From Gavia stellata (Eukaryota; Chordata; Aves; Gaviiformes; Gaviidae), in the NCBI RefSeq assembly GCF_030936135.1, contig NC_082595.1:16443930-16507929 (forward strand): a DNA stretch of 64,000 nt, in the 5' to 3' direction. Shown piece after piece: positions 1-13,078 of this stretch. Made by a program: the position numbers and the translations under genes. The notes below the pieces were generated by a model. It was not told the origin of the DNA and ran no database searches. It saw nothing but the letters and a program-made list of their open reading frames with translations. How positions within the stretch are numbered: the stretch's first letter is position 1; every line of letters starts with the position of its first letter.

Positions 1-288
1 GATAGGTTGCAAAATTCGCATTAGATGAGGGCACAAGCAGCTCTTATTGCCAACGGAATTTGCTCCTAAATAGTACTGGGAGCATAACCAATCTACCAAC
101 TGTTAGCTACCTTTTCTCCCCTTAATCCAATCTAAATTGAAAATTACATTTAAGATTGGGAAGACCTCACTCTAATCCATAACACCCAAGTCAAGGTCAC
201 TTGCCTATGTCAGTATCCTTTCAACCCACCTAGCATACAACTAGATTAAAACACCTACATAAAGCACAAACATACGAAGTTTACATAC

Positions 289-420
289 CACAAATTTTCA
301 GAGGTGCTTCTAGTTCCAGGAGAATAGGCTGGCTAAGAAATATTTCCCGTGATTTTATACACAAGCCCCGAACTTCTGCTTCGGTCATCTGAACGATCTT
401 CCCAGGACGACATCCTCGTA
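289..420 (-). CDS. PPP1CB: PPP1CB coding exon 2 (protein phosphatase 1 catalytic subunit beta)
   Basis: On the minus strand this 132-bp exon encodes about residues 18-61 of PP1-beta: [20 protein letters not shown], then the stretch ending [14 protein letters not shown]. This matches the highly conserved N-terminal helical part of the PP1 catalytic subunit, just before the metal-binding GDIHGQ motif, which would start in the next exon outside the window. The acceptor is CAG (421-423) and the donor is GTATGT (283-288). The first two bases, TA, complete the valine codon begun by the G at the end of exon 1. The last base G starts the glycine codon of the next exon, so both phases fit. PP1 dephosphorylates Ser/Thr on many substrates through regulatory subunits, for example myosin phosphatase with MYPT1. 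The beta isoform is recognised by the exon 1 N-terminus. No mutation or frameshift is visible. Confidence 0.97.
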
Positions 421-549
421 CTGAAATGAGATGTTTAACAGTTGATGGTAACTATCACACAGATATACAGCAATAGCTAAGGGCAGATGAGCTGTATTTG
501 AAATCTGTATTTGACAAAAAGCCAGCAGCACACTCCAACACACCTACCA

Positions 550-580
550 AATGTGTTGGAATTACATATTCCAACACATT
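550..580. repeat. Perfect inverted repeat, 13-bp arms with 5-nt loop
   Basis: The left arm AATGTGTTGGAAT (550-562) and right arm ATTCCAACACATT (568-580) are exact reverse complements separated by TACAT. It sits in PPP1CB intron 1, about 130-160 nt upstream of the exon 2 acceptor in the sense direction. A further partial copy of the arm, CCAACACA, lies at 535-542. Function unknown. Confidence 0.85.
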
Positions 581-1669
581 CTAAAATTAATCTCCGATAC
601 TGTGGTAACCTGTGCTTAAAGGTCTATATGCATTCCTGTTGAATCAGGTTCTCAGAAGAGAACAACTTAAGCCTTGCTTTCGTCCACATTTGGATAAAGA
701 ACAACTTGAAAAAGTGTTTAAATTAACAGTCCCATTAGGGTAGAATATTCACAATAGGCAAAAAAATCCAGAGAATGGAAATCCTGAAAACACTTTCACA
801 TTAGCACAACAAACTTGTTTAGGACTGCTGAGTTCAACAGGGCTAGCTAAATACAAAGAAAAAAAAACAGGCATTTTTACAGTTTTGGCAGTTGAAATTG
901 CCGTATTAGGATCATCACACTAAAAACTATGAAAGTTTGATGAAACCTTCATTCATATATAATGGCTCTTGAGGTATTGGAACCTTTATGTCCAAACAAT
1001 GACATTCTGATTAGAATGAAACTGAATTCCTAAACCACTAAGTCAGGTACTCAGACCTATATTTAGCACTAAGTTTTCAAAAGCATTCACATGTCATCGC
1101 ATTCAAACCAACATCCTCTGGCAAGTTTATCTGCAGCTGCTTCTTTCCATAAATATCTATATGATTCCTCTGTCAGAGGTTTTAATGTGTCTTTAATGAG
1201 GCAGTAAAATAGAACAAATGCATCTGCACTTTGGCTGATCCAGTTCAGTCTTCCATCTCAACCTAAACAAATCTTCAGAGTTCAAACTAATAAGCCAGAA
1301 TGTATCAGTGTCTACAACAGGCAAACATCCTGTTCTGCCATCTGCTTTAGACAGAAGCAAAGTTCAGCATTAAACCATGGTAGCACCTACACGAGAAGGT
1401 GGTACAAAACTTTAGCAGTTCAAATCCAAATACTTTCAAACTCAAACATAGTAAGACATTACTTTAGAATAATTTCAGCTGCAATTTCAGTAAGTCTAGT
1501 AAGATAGATTTGCGAACAGAATAGCAAAAACTAGTTCTTCACACATAAAATTAGTTCCTGGCTTTCCTGCTTCCCCTCTCCAAAACAGAAGATTAAGCTT
1601 GCAACTTTTTTTTTAAATTAATATAACCTCCCTTTTCCTTTTGTTTCCATTTAGGTCCTCAAAAACATA

Positions 1670-1850
1670 CTTCATAGAGAAGATCAGTATCATTATCTAC
1701 ATTGTTCAATGGGGAAAAAAAGGATATGAGGGACAACAGTTTGTCCTAGGTCACCTAGTACTACAGTCCAAAGTGTTAAGCTCAAAAAGCTCTGCTCTGG
1801 TTATCACTGCATACTTCTCCCAGTGTAACTGCACATCTGACCATTCCAAC
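1670..1850 (-). repeat. Degraded MIR-like SINE (minus orientation)
   Basis: The order of words matches the reversed MIR core and tRNA-derived part: TCATTATCTACATTGTTCAATGGGGAAA (split here as TCATTATC and CAATGGGGAAA), then a purine-rich stretch, then TTGTCCTAGGTCACCTAGTA. The last corresponds to the MIR words for 'cccaaggtcacacagctagt'. Similarity is judged by eye and the ends are approximate. Confidence 0.5.
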
Positions 1851-3471
1851 ACTGTGCTATGAATTTTTAACGAACATCAGACACACACTTCTTAAATTAA
1901 GGTTAGGAAGCAGCCACAGGAACATGTGAAAAAGCAGAAATGAAGAATGGTTTTCTCAAGCAGGGAAAAGAAGATGTGAAACTAGATCCTGGGACAGCCA
2001 CTTTGAGTGCCAAAATAGGAGGAGGGCTAGTCTATCTGCAGGGAGGATACACTGGAAATACTTTGCTCATTAGAATCCCACAAGAACAAGGCTGTGGCAT
2101 ACAGGACGACTTCTGTGAAACTCTGAATCAGTACTAGGTGATATTTACCATATGGTAAGTCACATTCCTTTTGCTGATTAAGATTTCAACTATACTTGAG
2201 AAAGTAAACAGCTTTTTAGTAAAACTTTTTTGTTGTTATTCTTCATGCATTAAGATGCTGGCTTACATATTGAAAGAATACAAAGGCAGACATTAGACAC
2301 AATCAAGGTGACTAGAAAACAATAAATGCCTACAGGCTTCCATTTCACCCCATCTCAAACACTACGTGATGCACTTGTAGATACATCTTGAGCCCCATGG
2401 GGATTATTAGCAAAAAAAAAAATCTCAGGCTTGACAGCTTTGCACAAGACTTGAGTATCCAATTTGCGAGGTACCAAAACGCTTCAATCTCCACCTTTTC
2501 AAATGCTTCCATTCCAGTAGCTTATAATGATCCCTTTCATACACTACAAACTCATTTTGATAGGCACAATAAACTGTCACTATACATAAGAAAGCTCCCA
2601 TCTGAAAGAGCAGAGTCTTGGTAACCCAATGGCTATCATTTTATTAAAGCAATTGTTATATTTTAAACCCATGGCTTCTAACATCAAGGTCACGCCTAAG
2701 AAACATGCAGCACAACTAGCTTTTCAGTCCCATTTTTCCCCGCTACAAACTGCATTCTTTCAACATGTTTTAATAAGCAATTAGAATCTCCTCTGTATTT
2801 AACTACTTTCATAATGTTTTGCAAGACCAGAATTAAGCCATTTGATGTAGATTAAAAGCAAAAATGACTTAACTGCACACTTTTTACATCCATTCTAGTT
2901 CTGGAACTCAAACCCAGGAAAGCCCACCATACACAACATTAACATTACTGTAAGTAACACCAGACCAAGCACAGAGTCCAAAATTGAGACAGCAGTTCAA
3001 GGAGGGCACTCATAATACTTAAAATAACTTTGATCCAATCAATACTTCTTAGAACACCAGCCTTTAGCTCCCTTTGAAACTCACACGGAGGTTTAAACTT
3101 GGAACATTTGCTTTATAGGACTGAGGCTTTACATGCTGCTGGATTTTTGCACTAGAAGACACAGTGAACAGGCAGCTCCTGACTTCAAAATTAACTAACT
3201 GCCACAGTCAGTGCATCCAGCACCTTGATGTCAGCTCTTTACCTTTTACAGTAGAGCCTTAAATGTTGCAAGCCCTTAACAGACAAACCCACAAACAGGG
3301 CAGTAACTTATTACCACACTTCAGATTCTCCAGATAAGAGCATCTACAACTATGGCAAGTACGTCACTCTCAGAGGAGGAGACAACACACACCTAATGAT
3401 TGCAGTTACTTCCAGCCTTTGGGAAGGGTACAAATCTGGGCCACTGCACTTTTGCAAAAGCACTGCATGCG

Positions 3472-3490
3472 CCCCCCCCGCCCCCCCACC
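3472..3490 (-). repeat. C/G homopolymer tract, possible G-quadruplex in PPP1CB sense strand
   Basis: Eight C, a single G, seven C, an A and two C follow each other on the plus strand. Read in the direction of PPP1CB transcription this is two long G runs separated by one C, which could fold as a G-quadruplex in intron 1 DNA or RNA. It is a simple-repeat tract in an otherwise AT-rich region. Confidence 0.7.
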
Positions 3491-6400
3491 TCCGTCCGAA
3501 CAGTCAGCAGCTCCACATAGCAAACATGTAAGCTCAGTTACATTTGAAGGAGTACAAAGCCTCGGGTTTCCCAAGGAATAATCATCAATAATATAGTTAA
3601 GAGAAAAGAAGTTTTCTCCCACAATCTCCTGATCATCAGTAAGTATACTGCATATTGAAAAATGAGAACCTACTGTGACTCTGGAAGCTTCAGCCCTTTA
3701 CTGGATTCACAAAGGCACTGAAAGGTTCGCCAAGTAGTCATCTGAAACAGCTGTGCCACAGCTGTGGTACAAGTACACAAGAAAGACTAAGCACATCTTT
3801 CACCAGCTTTCACTACAACTAGAATTTAGTTCAAGTTCCCTTGACTTGGCTGAGCACTGTATGGATTGTAAACAAGAGCATCTCTCACCACATTTAGTTT
3901 TTCAAAAGCCAAATCCCCAAGAACAGATTTAAGAGGAGGTTATGAGAATGAGATCAAGAGTGTAAGTGATGTATTTCAGACTCATTTACAAATTACTATA
4001 GCTAACCATTCTTAAAACATGCAAGTCATAGCTGCATGCATTGTAAAATTTGTAGCTCACAAAAAGCCTCTAACAGCATTGGGAAAACCATCATTTCTAA
4101 TGGTTGTCATTTATGCAGGGCTAAAACGGCATCTCAACATTAGACATAAATTAATTCTCTTTAATCTAAGACACAGATGCTGTAAACAAGTTTTGATTTA
4201 CATAAGTCTTTGGTAGGGATGGCAATTCCTGTTGTAACACACAATCCCCCGTGCGTAGTGCTGTGCCAGAACAAGCCTTCGCTGCAAGGAGCTTAAAGCA
4301 GAGTGACACAGCAGGGAATAAAGAGAATTAAAAGCAACTATATGCATTGTACTGTCAGACTATTATTTTAGCACAATAGATCCTATAGTAATCCAAAAAC
4401 TGCTCTAATATTAAAATGGTCTCTGCATCTACACAACCTTTGATAAGCAACCTTAGCGAGTCTACTAATAGCAATTAGTAATCAGAGACACTAGTTGCAC
4501 AGTGACAGGAAAGAAAAAAATTAGCAAAAAAATGATCTTTTTTAGTCCCTCCAAATTCATGCCAGAGAGTAGCATATTATGTAAGGCAAGGAGAGGAAGA
4601 AAACAAATAATACTAAGGAAATTGGGTCAAGAACTGGCTGTTGGAAGTTCTATGAGCATCACTTTTTGCCATACTCTTTCATGAACTGGAGAAAATACAT
4701 TCAATCTATTCCGTCACACTGTTTCTGGTGTGCCTCTCAAAGTAACCAAGCTGCTCATTTTGCGGCATCACCAAGAGAAGTTTCTTCAATTAGTAAATCA
4801 GCTTTGGTATGCACAGCTCTCCTAAGCATTTATACTGTGTTCTCCAATACCAGACATGTCCTGTTTACTGGACAAAATACTCACGTGTTTAGCATAACAT
4901 TAAAACCCAGACAGACTTCTAAGTCTCATAAAAAATCGGGCCAGCATTATTGCTAAGAAGCAGCCTCCTCCTTTCCCTACACTCTGCTTTTTTTGCAGGC
5001 ATATGCATTTATGTGGCCACACAGTAAACTGCATCAGACACAGCAAAACAAAAATGTAATCTAGACAGTTCCCTAAGCTGGAGAATACATCCACTGTGAA
5101 CTTGGGCTAGGACTAGTGAAGGCATAAGAAGCTGGTTCTGCTTCTCTTCACAGTAGCTCCAGCCAAGCTTATTTCTGAAATTACATCTTTAGAGATCTAT
5201 TTTGCCAGAGCATAGCTAAAAAACCCAAAACTACATCACAAGACTGCAAGCATACAATTTTACAAATTGTACACAAGCAATTCCCACAAGCTTACACTCC
5301 CCCCAACATTCTGTGGAATGTTTAATGATTGGTGATTAACAACTATGACATTTAACTATTTATTTCTTGTACTTCAAAGTACTTTGGAGTATTTGATGAA
5401 TCCTCAATAGTAGGAAGAGACAGATTTGGAAGTCAAAGGTGGCATTACCTAGGACTTGGAAAAAACCAAACAGTTCTTACACTGATTTTGGAAACATGTT
5501 CTGAAGTTATCTGCTCTCAGCATTTTTAAAAACCAAGTTATATACTTTCATGGTTTTAAGTCAGGAATCCTACATTGGATTTTAAAAGTGTCTTTCATTT
5601 TGGAAAGCAAAACTTCTACTCCCTCAAAATATTTTCTGTTATTTAAATTGTTCAGCTGTCATCCAGAAGCAGCCACTCCCTATCTTGCAGCAAAACACTG
5701 AGAGTTAAGCCAGCAACACAAGTTTTCAAAGTTTCAGAATTGCTGTAACAGAACTAACCTTAGAATGGCTTTCATTCATGTGTTACACTGGTGGACAACA
5801 ATAATATAAACGAAGCCCTGCCAAAGCTCTGCTCAATCAGTAAGATGCATATCACTGAATATACAGCTACTCTGCATGGTGTACGCAGCAAAGCCCTGTA
5901 CCTTTCCCAGGGTACATTATCCAAACTCCCCACTAAAAATAGAAGAATCAGCCTTCTAGGGAGTTTTTTCCTGAAGAACAGTGCTTTCCTATCCAAGTAC
6001 TCTTAAAATCTTAATAAATTTGCCTTCACTGGATGTCCTTGATATTAAGTATTTTGCTTAATAACACAGTGATTGCTTGTGAACTCATTTTAGTAGGACT
6101 TAGTTAACATGAAACAAATTCACTGCAGAGTAGAAGACTGCCCAAGCCTTTAATTTCTAACCAAGAAAATAACCAAACAATGAAGTGTTCTTCTACCCAA
6201 ACCTGAATTTACATTCTTAAAATACATACTATCCAGCAGAATTATCATTCATGGAGGAGCTTCATTAGAAATTAGTACGTAAAGTTGCTTCAGGGGATAC
6301 CCAAATAAGCCCACAAAAACACGCAAGTGTCCCTACACCAACATCCGCCCACTATATTTGCTTTTCATGGACCACCTGCTTCCTTACACAGAGGTTCCAT

Positions 6401-9400
6401 AAAATAACTGATGGTCTCAATCATTCTGTATCATGCAGTTCCAAGAAATGACGAATTCAAGATTGAAGGACAAGATCACATCAGTTACTCCATTCTGTAA
6501 GCAAAATGTGTAACCCTAATGCTTGTTATTGGTCTATATTTACTGTTTGCTTACTTACACTTGAACCTAAAACTCATGCAACTAGCAAAGCATAAAGTAG
6601 AAGCCTTTTACTATGCTGTATTACATGAAGTGGTGACAATTCCTGTTCTAGTCCACTTGGAAGGCTAACCTAACACAAAAATCTTCTCATGAAACAGAAT
6701 TTCACCTTCTTTCTCAAAGTTTAACTTTCTTTTCCCATAAAGCAGTGCTAATGAAATTCCTGAAATTTGAGGAAGGCAGAGGCAAAATACCAAGTTACTT
6801 CACAACTCCTGAGAAGTACCAAGGACAGAAGTTACTTAAGTTGTAATCCAAAAGGTTAGCGTTTAACATGACTTTTGCACCTCTAAAATTTCTCGGGTAT
6901 TTAACTAATATGGCTATGCAGGATATACACACAAAAGGTTTGTATCAAGCTTATATTAAAAAACCAGAAACACACAGAAGATGGTGCTGTGAAACTAAGA
7001 TGACCTAGCGTATGTACTAAGACAAATCACACAACAGTAAGAAGAGGCAAACAGGTTCATTTCTATGTTCAAATTATAAACCAGATACGTACTGCTTTAG
7101 AGGCACCTCAGGTTGTAGTTAAGAGTAGATTCCCCTATACATGCACAACCTTCACTGAGTACAGCATCTGACCTTATGATTAATAGCCAAATATAGTATG
7201 CTTGACCTTACAGTGCTAAACCATATATTGTGGTGTTGGGTTTTCTTCCTGTTCTAAAAAGTTATATACCTACATTTGGTGGTCATTAATGAGCATTTAA
7301 TTGCAACTATCAAGTATTAAAAATCCTCTTATCTACACTAAATAAAAACAGTGACTGTTTTCCTTTTATACTATGATTTAGCTGTACTCTGAGCAAGACA
7401 CTGAATGACTCAAATAAAAACTGTGCTGCAGAATATCTAAATGAAACAGTTAGCGAATCATGTAGCCTTCAAGTGGCAAAATAGCCAGCCAGAATAAAGG
7501 AACATCAGCACACACTGCCTGACGCTGGGCTCTTGGCCTTCAGTGGAATTTTTCAAGCCAACTATCCAATTCGTCATGCACTTATAAAGCTAAAGATGAA
7601 CTGGCTGATATCTGCACTGCTGTACAAACCCAGAAACAAACGTCATTCTTCTTTCTATTCCTTCTCCCTGTTTAATACAATACCTACCCTCCTTAAAACA
7701 TATGAAGAATGCTTATTTTCTTTCTCTAAAGACTAAGAATATTTCAAAAATACATCCTTTGCAAGAAATTTCTTATTAAGTTCTCCTTGTTTGTCTTTCT
7801 AATAGCAGATTATCCAGTGATTTCACACCAAACGAGGTAATAACTCTTGTTTATTCAAGGTTCACCTCCATGATTTGTTTATATTGTTCTGCAACAGATT
7901 ATTAAGGTCTATTTTTCTTCTCTGCAGCCGCCTCTTTTTCAGTATCAGTTACAGAGCCTGCAGAACTGCAAGCACTACTACTTTATCATACCAGACCATC
8001 AGGCTGGCTGGATAGGTTAATAAGTCAAGATACTAACCAAACACGAAATAATGTATTATTGACCAGAATACATTGGCCCAGTAGCTCTACACCATTTAAA
8101 ACTAATAAGGAAAAACTCAATTATTTCACAAGCATTTAAAATCCAACTTCCATTTGAAAAATTAAGCAATATTCAAATTTCTATCTTTATCACAACCTGC
8201 AAGACCGCTGAAATCAGAAGAAACTGAAGGCTGCAGCTTGCTTAGAAGACATCACATGACACTAAGAACACTATGCAAGTAGCTTTTATTAAGGCAATCA
8301 AAAATCACACTGAGCTGAACACTGAAGCAATAACAATTCTCCACGTCTACTGGAAGTTTGACAACTCTCAACTATTTCCCAGCTTTCCTGATGGATCAGT
8401 ACTATCAGAACTAGTAGCCCTCCTAGTCTCACCAAAAATAATTTTGTTTTAGAGCAGATCCACATTAAGTTCCATCAACCGAATTCAAGTTGTTAATTTG
8501 AAATAGGTTAGCTAGATTTAGGCAAGCAAGAGGTCTTGCCTAGACAAGGTAAATTTGTTTGTACAGCTATATAAATAAACCCTCTTCACAGAAATCCAGC
8601 TTGTATTTAAGGCTACTGTATGTGTGGTTTTCCCTACGTACATCCTCTCTTCCATATGGTAAACTCCTTAGTGTTTACCAAGACAGACACCTATATATTT
8701 GAAAGTGCAGAAAGTCCAGTCCAGCTGGGCTGCCTTATACCAAGAAATTTTAAGAGTAATTTACAGCACAGAAACAGGAAGCCCATCACGCAGACAGATA
8801 TATGGCAGTCTCTCTTAGCATCATCCCCAGCACTCTTTACAAGTAAGGTCACACCTATTCCAACATCCTTGTTTGGATACAGAGGGAACTTCTCCACACA
8901 TCACCAAAGCTTAATTAGCTTAGAGCCTGGCTTAAAGGTAAGCCTGGTGTAGCAGTTTAGCTCACAGTGGGATACATGGTGTGCCTAGATAGGGCAAAAC
9001 ACAATATACTCCACATCTGCTGTACTTTTAAGTGTCTCATGTGTGTGCGTACTCCTGTGCTGACCACAGCTGGAATGGACTGGGAAAATCTATCCACCAG
9101 ATGGCATAGCTGGGAAGGTAAGAAGGAAAAAAACCAACAAGAAAAAAGTCAGCACACCGAAGCAAAAATGGGACGATTGTCTTTTTGTGTACCATAGTGC
9201 AACTAAGCCTGACCCATGACTAGAATTCTGAGTACTAGTGGAAGAAGGAAACAGTCTTAAGACTAATTTGGCTTGTTGACTTTCATGGTCACGCATCAGT
9301 CTGAAAGTGTTTTAGCAGAGCTATGGAATTTTGTGTTTACATGACCTGTAAGTCTTTGCAAATTCGCTTACAAGCGATTTCTTTATCAAAAGAGATCTTA

Positions 9401-12400
9401 TAATAAAGCTAAAAGTATCTCCAAGATCAGTCAGGAATACATCTAAGAGCACTAGCACCTCCCTCATTCTTCTAGTAAAGAAACAGGAATGGGAATTTAA
9501 GTCTGGAGGTAGAAGAAATAAGAGAAAGCATTGCCATGTTCAGACTTTAAGCATACAGTATACACTTTAGTTTAACTTTCCTCCAAATAGACGTTATTTA
9601 TAGGGTTATCATTAACTAGTAACCAAGTACTAGACACATTGCAAGAGAAAGTTAATTCAAAACAAGCTGTTACCATTCCTAAATTCACCACTTAACCAAT
9701 GAATAAAAAGGATAAGAACTTGGTATATGCAAAAGAACACAGAAATGAAAAGCTGATGTCCTAGAAGTCTATCACCATGCATTACACTATGGTTCAGTGA
9801 GTTCTTCTGAAAACTATCCCCAATTTAACTCAAGAGTTAATCAATCTGGCTTCCAGCAGTCAAAAGATCTCTAAAATAAGTACACATTGAAGATAAGCAT
9901 GCATGCACACGCGTTGAGGGTTGGGGAGATGTTCTTGATGAATTCTCCCAAGCAGTATGACTATAGGCCACCTCATATTGATATCTCAGAAAAAAGAAAA
10001 AACCAGAACGCATGAAGGGTAAAACGATTTAAGTAGGTAATTCCAATCAAAAGGCAAGTTAACATGTCATATAACCCAAAAGATACATAGTCTTGAGCAA
10101 CAAAGGTAAAAACAGTTAGAGTAACCTAATTAAAGCAAGAGCAAGAACTCATGACAGCTAATATCACAGCCTAAAAACAGGTGTCAGCAACCCAGCGACA
10201 GCATGGAAGTTTCCTGTTGGTGTGGCTTTTGATATGTATTTGCTACACTTTAAAATTTATGTGCAGCAGCCACTGAGACGCAATTGCGGACTGCTATTCA
10301 AACTTAAAGCCATCCATTTCACTTAAAAGTAACCAAAAGGACTAAATATCTACTTCATGGCAAAATTCCACAAAAGTGCCTTTTTATTATTTCAATGTGC
10401 ATTTTTACAGCTCAAAAGACAGGTCTCCTTATCCTTTAAGTCAAAGTTGAAGCGTAATGGAGCCAAAAAACTTGCTTTAAACTAATTAATTGCTCCAGAG
10501 ACAAGAGTCAATAGAAATTTTTCTGTGCAAGCAGCTTGGGAAGGGATTCATACTCATTTTACCAGAACAGGTCAGCTAAGCAACAGCATGAGCTCCAGAA
10601 TGTAAGTTGCCAACTGTACAAAAAAAGCTTCATTGTGAAACACTACTATTCAAACCACAGCTTAAAATATTGTACACGAGCAGTACAACATATAAGAGAT
10701 GTTAAATGGAAGCAAAAATAATTCAGACACAAGGCATTCTTTTAATAGGGGCTTTTTTCAAATAAGACCTGCAAGAATCCATTCCCTTTCAGATACAAGA
10801 TCTTGTACAAGGCACCCTACTGTTAGTAGGTGACATGCAGAGGATGAACCACCCCATTTCCCTGAAGAATCTTCCTAATCTCTGCTCAGAGGGATAAACA
10901 GAGATGAAAAGTTGTAAGCAAAGCTTGGTTCAGAAGTTGCATATACATATCCCTAAAGATTAAAGTACTGTGGAATACAACGCACAGATTAGGTTGCCTG
11001 GACACAAGGCACCCAATCATAATGCAGAAAGCTAGAAAGTTGCAACACAAGTATTTATGCTGTATGTAAAAGATACAGAATGTGTACTTTAAAAGTCTTA
11101 GTTAAAAAAAAGGATAAGCAGAGTAATATTTAAGATAATAGACAGTAGAACAATCCAACAAGTTGCATACCAAAACACTGCAGAATCCTCTGCTGTTAAA
11201 GCAATCTATATTTAAGTAACTACACTGATGAGCAAAGAGGAAAACTACCTTTCTAATATATATTTTTAAAGTGTCTCTCAAAAAAACCCAGCACCACACA
11301 TATACATGCATTTTGATGTCCCCAAAAAGACCCACACTACAAAGTCAATGTTTACTAAGTTACTATCAGGTTTGTCTTAAAATCTGGGTTTCAACATCCA
11401 GAAAAAGGGAGTTTTATCTGTATTAGTGATCAAAGATAAACCTTGACTGACGATACCTGCAGGTTTCTTAATACTATACTACACTGCATACCTTAAATCA
11501 CAAACATAAGCACAGTTGCCCAAAGCCTTTACGTATTTTACAACATTGACTTTATTGCTCATAATTAAGTTTCACACCTAAAAAGAACAGAGAGCAACTA
11601 CTAAAAAAAAAAAATCCTTAAAGCACTAAAAGCTCTGCTTTGTAGTAACTCAGCTGAACAAAACTTTCCGACTTTTACAAAACTTGTTTCGCTTCCAGAA
11701 CTGTGTATACTCCATAGACTCCTTTCTATAAGCCTTCTGCAAAGTGATCCAACTATTCAAGGAGTACAGCAACCAAGTAAATGAACAGTGCATATCCACG
11801 GATGTACTCTCATCTCCAATCTACCAGGTATTTGTTGAATGTGGAATGGAAGATTAATGGCAGAAGAGGCCTAAGAAGACTAAACATTCAAGACATAACT
11901 TAAATAAAAAGAAAATGCTAGGAATAATTCCTCAGCTTCTCCAAAAGCGGGGAGTAAGTCAGTTTCTGCCTTACTTTAAAGGAAAGACTATTTAATACAC
12001 ACAAAACCCTTCATAGCTTTTATTAGCCATCCGTGACAGCCACTTTTGGAGACTGCCCCGTAGGCAGGCAGCGGAATGTCAGCACACTAAATCCCTCTCG
12101 TTCCACTGACACTCACGTACATACAATTCCATACCTAACGCAGCTCGTACATATAATTTTAAACACAAAAGACTGCGACGAACAGAGGAAGGGGTAAGGC
12201 CGCCCGTAGCTCTGCTAGCGAGGCTTCTCCAGCTCGCCCCTCAGCCAGGCAGCTGCAGCGGGCGGGGGGAAGGCAAGACAGAAAGCTAGGCTTTTTTTTA
12301 AATAGGAAAGCAGCCACTTCACCTAGACAGGGAGGAGGGACCCCCGCGCACACCAGCGCCTACAGGATGCTTAAAAGCGTCCCTCCTCCCTCCGAAGGGC

Positions 12401-12671
12401 TCGGCAGGGCCGAGCTTGGGTCTCGGGGCACCGGCGAGGCGCGCCAAGGCGCCTCCCGGCCGCCACGCCGGGCCTGGCGGCGCGGGGAAGGCGCTGCCCC
12501 CGCTCCCCCGATCGCAGGGCGGGATGAGCCCGCCCCGCCCGCTTCCCCCCACACCCCGCCGGCAGCGCCGGCTCCGGCGGGGAGGCCGAGGGGAGGCGAC
12601 GGCGCCCTCTCGCCCTCCGCGGTGCGCGCGTGGGGCAGCATGCAGCCGGGGCTGCCCGGGGCCTCACTCAC

Positions 12672-12723
12672 CTTCCAGCAGCCGGGTGATGAGGCTGTCC
12701 ACGTTCAGCTCCCCGTCCGCCAT
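12672..12723 (-). CDS. PPP1CB: PPP1CB coding exon 1 (start codon to first splice donor)
   Basis: The minus strand reads ATG followed by 16 further codons and one base, giving MADGELNVDSLITRLLE, the N-terminus characteristic of the beta isoform of the PP1 catalytic subunit (alpha and gamma differ here). The donor is GTGAGTG (12665-12671). The final G pairs with TA of exon 2 to make valine, continuing the protein exactly. The start has a strong initiation context: A at -3 (ACAAAATGG) and G at +4. No upstream ATG is visible in the roughly 130 nt of leader before it. Exon 1 plus exon 2 give 184 coding bases, about the first 61 residues of an approximately 327-residue protein. The remaining exons lie to the left of the window. 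Confidence 0.97.
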
Positions 12724-12860
12724 TTTGTGGCCACCAGACTCGGTCCCGGGCGGGGAGAGGGCGGGGTGGAGGGCGCTTCACGGAGGAGGAGGAGCAGGGA
12801 GCGATGGCCGCAGCTACAGTAGCTCCCCCCACCCCCCTCCGACAGTCCCCTACCGCCGCC
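12724..12860 (-). promoter_or_regulatory. PPP1CB: PPP1CB 5' leader and core promoter region with GC boxes
   Basis: The sequence directly upstream of the PPP1CB start codon is GC-rich and lacks a TATA box. Two GC boxes (GGGCGGGG on the plus strand) lie at 12748-12755 and 12759-12766, fitting Sp1/KLF binding. The start-codon area, AAAATGGCGGAC on the minus strand, resembles a YY1 site, common at downstream positions of housekeeping promoters. The transcription start cannot be fixed from sequence alone, so the limits are approximate. Confidence 0.6.
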
Positions 12861-12974
12861 CGGCTTCTCCCGCGCTGGCAGCCGAAAGCGCCGCGCCCGC
12901 TCCCTCACCGCTAAATGGGGGGAAGCGGCCACCCCTCCTCCCTGCACCTCCTCCCCGCCTCAGAAGCCGCTAGG

Positions 12975-12984
12975 GCGCATGCGC
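12975..12984. promoter_or_regulatory. NRF1 binding-site palindrome 1
   Basis: GCGCATGCGC is a perfect match to the core NRF1 palindrome, about 250 bp upstream of the PPP1CB start codon inside the CpG island. NRF1 sites mark many housekeeping and bidirectional promoters. Confidence 0.7.
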
Positions 12985-13068
12985 CCCCTCACCCCTCCCG
13001 CCGCCGCGGCTCTGCCGCTCCGCGCTCCAGGCACCGCGCAGGCGCCGAAGGTGCTGGCGGGCTCCGGG

Positions 13069-13078
13069 GCGCATGCGC
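13069..13078. promoter_or_regulatory. NRF1 binding-site palindrome 2
   Basis: This is a second exact GCGCATGCGC, followed by A, giving the full consensus GCGCATGCGCA. It lies 94 bp from the first copy. Two exact copies so close together are unlikely by chance even in GC-rich DNA. Confidence 0.75.

Larger units (their letters stand above)
421..12671 (-). other. PPP1CB: PPP1CB intron 1
   Basis: This 12.25-kb intron runs from the donor GTGAGTG (12665-12671) to the acceptor CAG (421-423). It is AT-rich apart from the CpG-island end near 12.2-12.7 kb. Within it I see a degraded MIR-like SINE (about 1670-1850), a perfect 13-bp inverted repeat (550-580), and a run of C bases (3472-3490) that reads as a G run in the sense strand. 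Open frames of up to 110 codons occur but show no family resemblance and no supporting splice sites, so I treat them as chance. No RNA gene was recognised. Confidence 0.9.
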
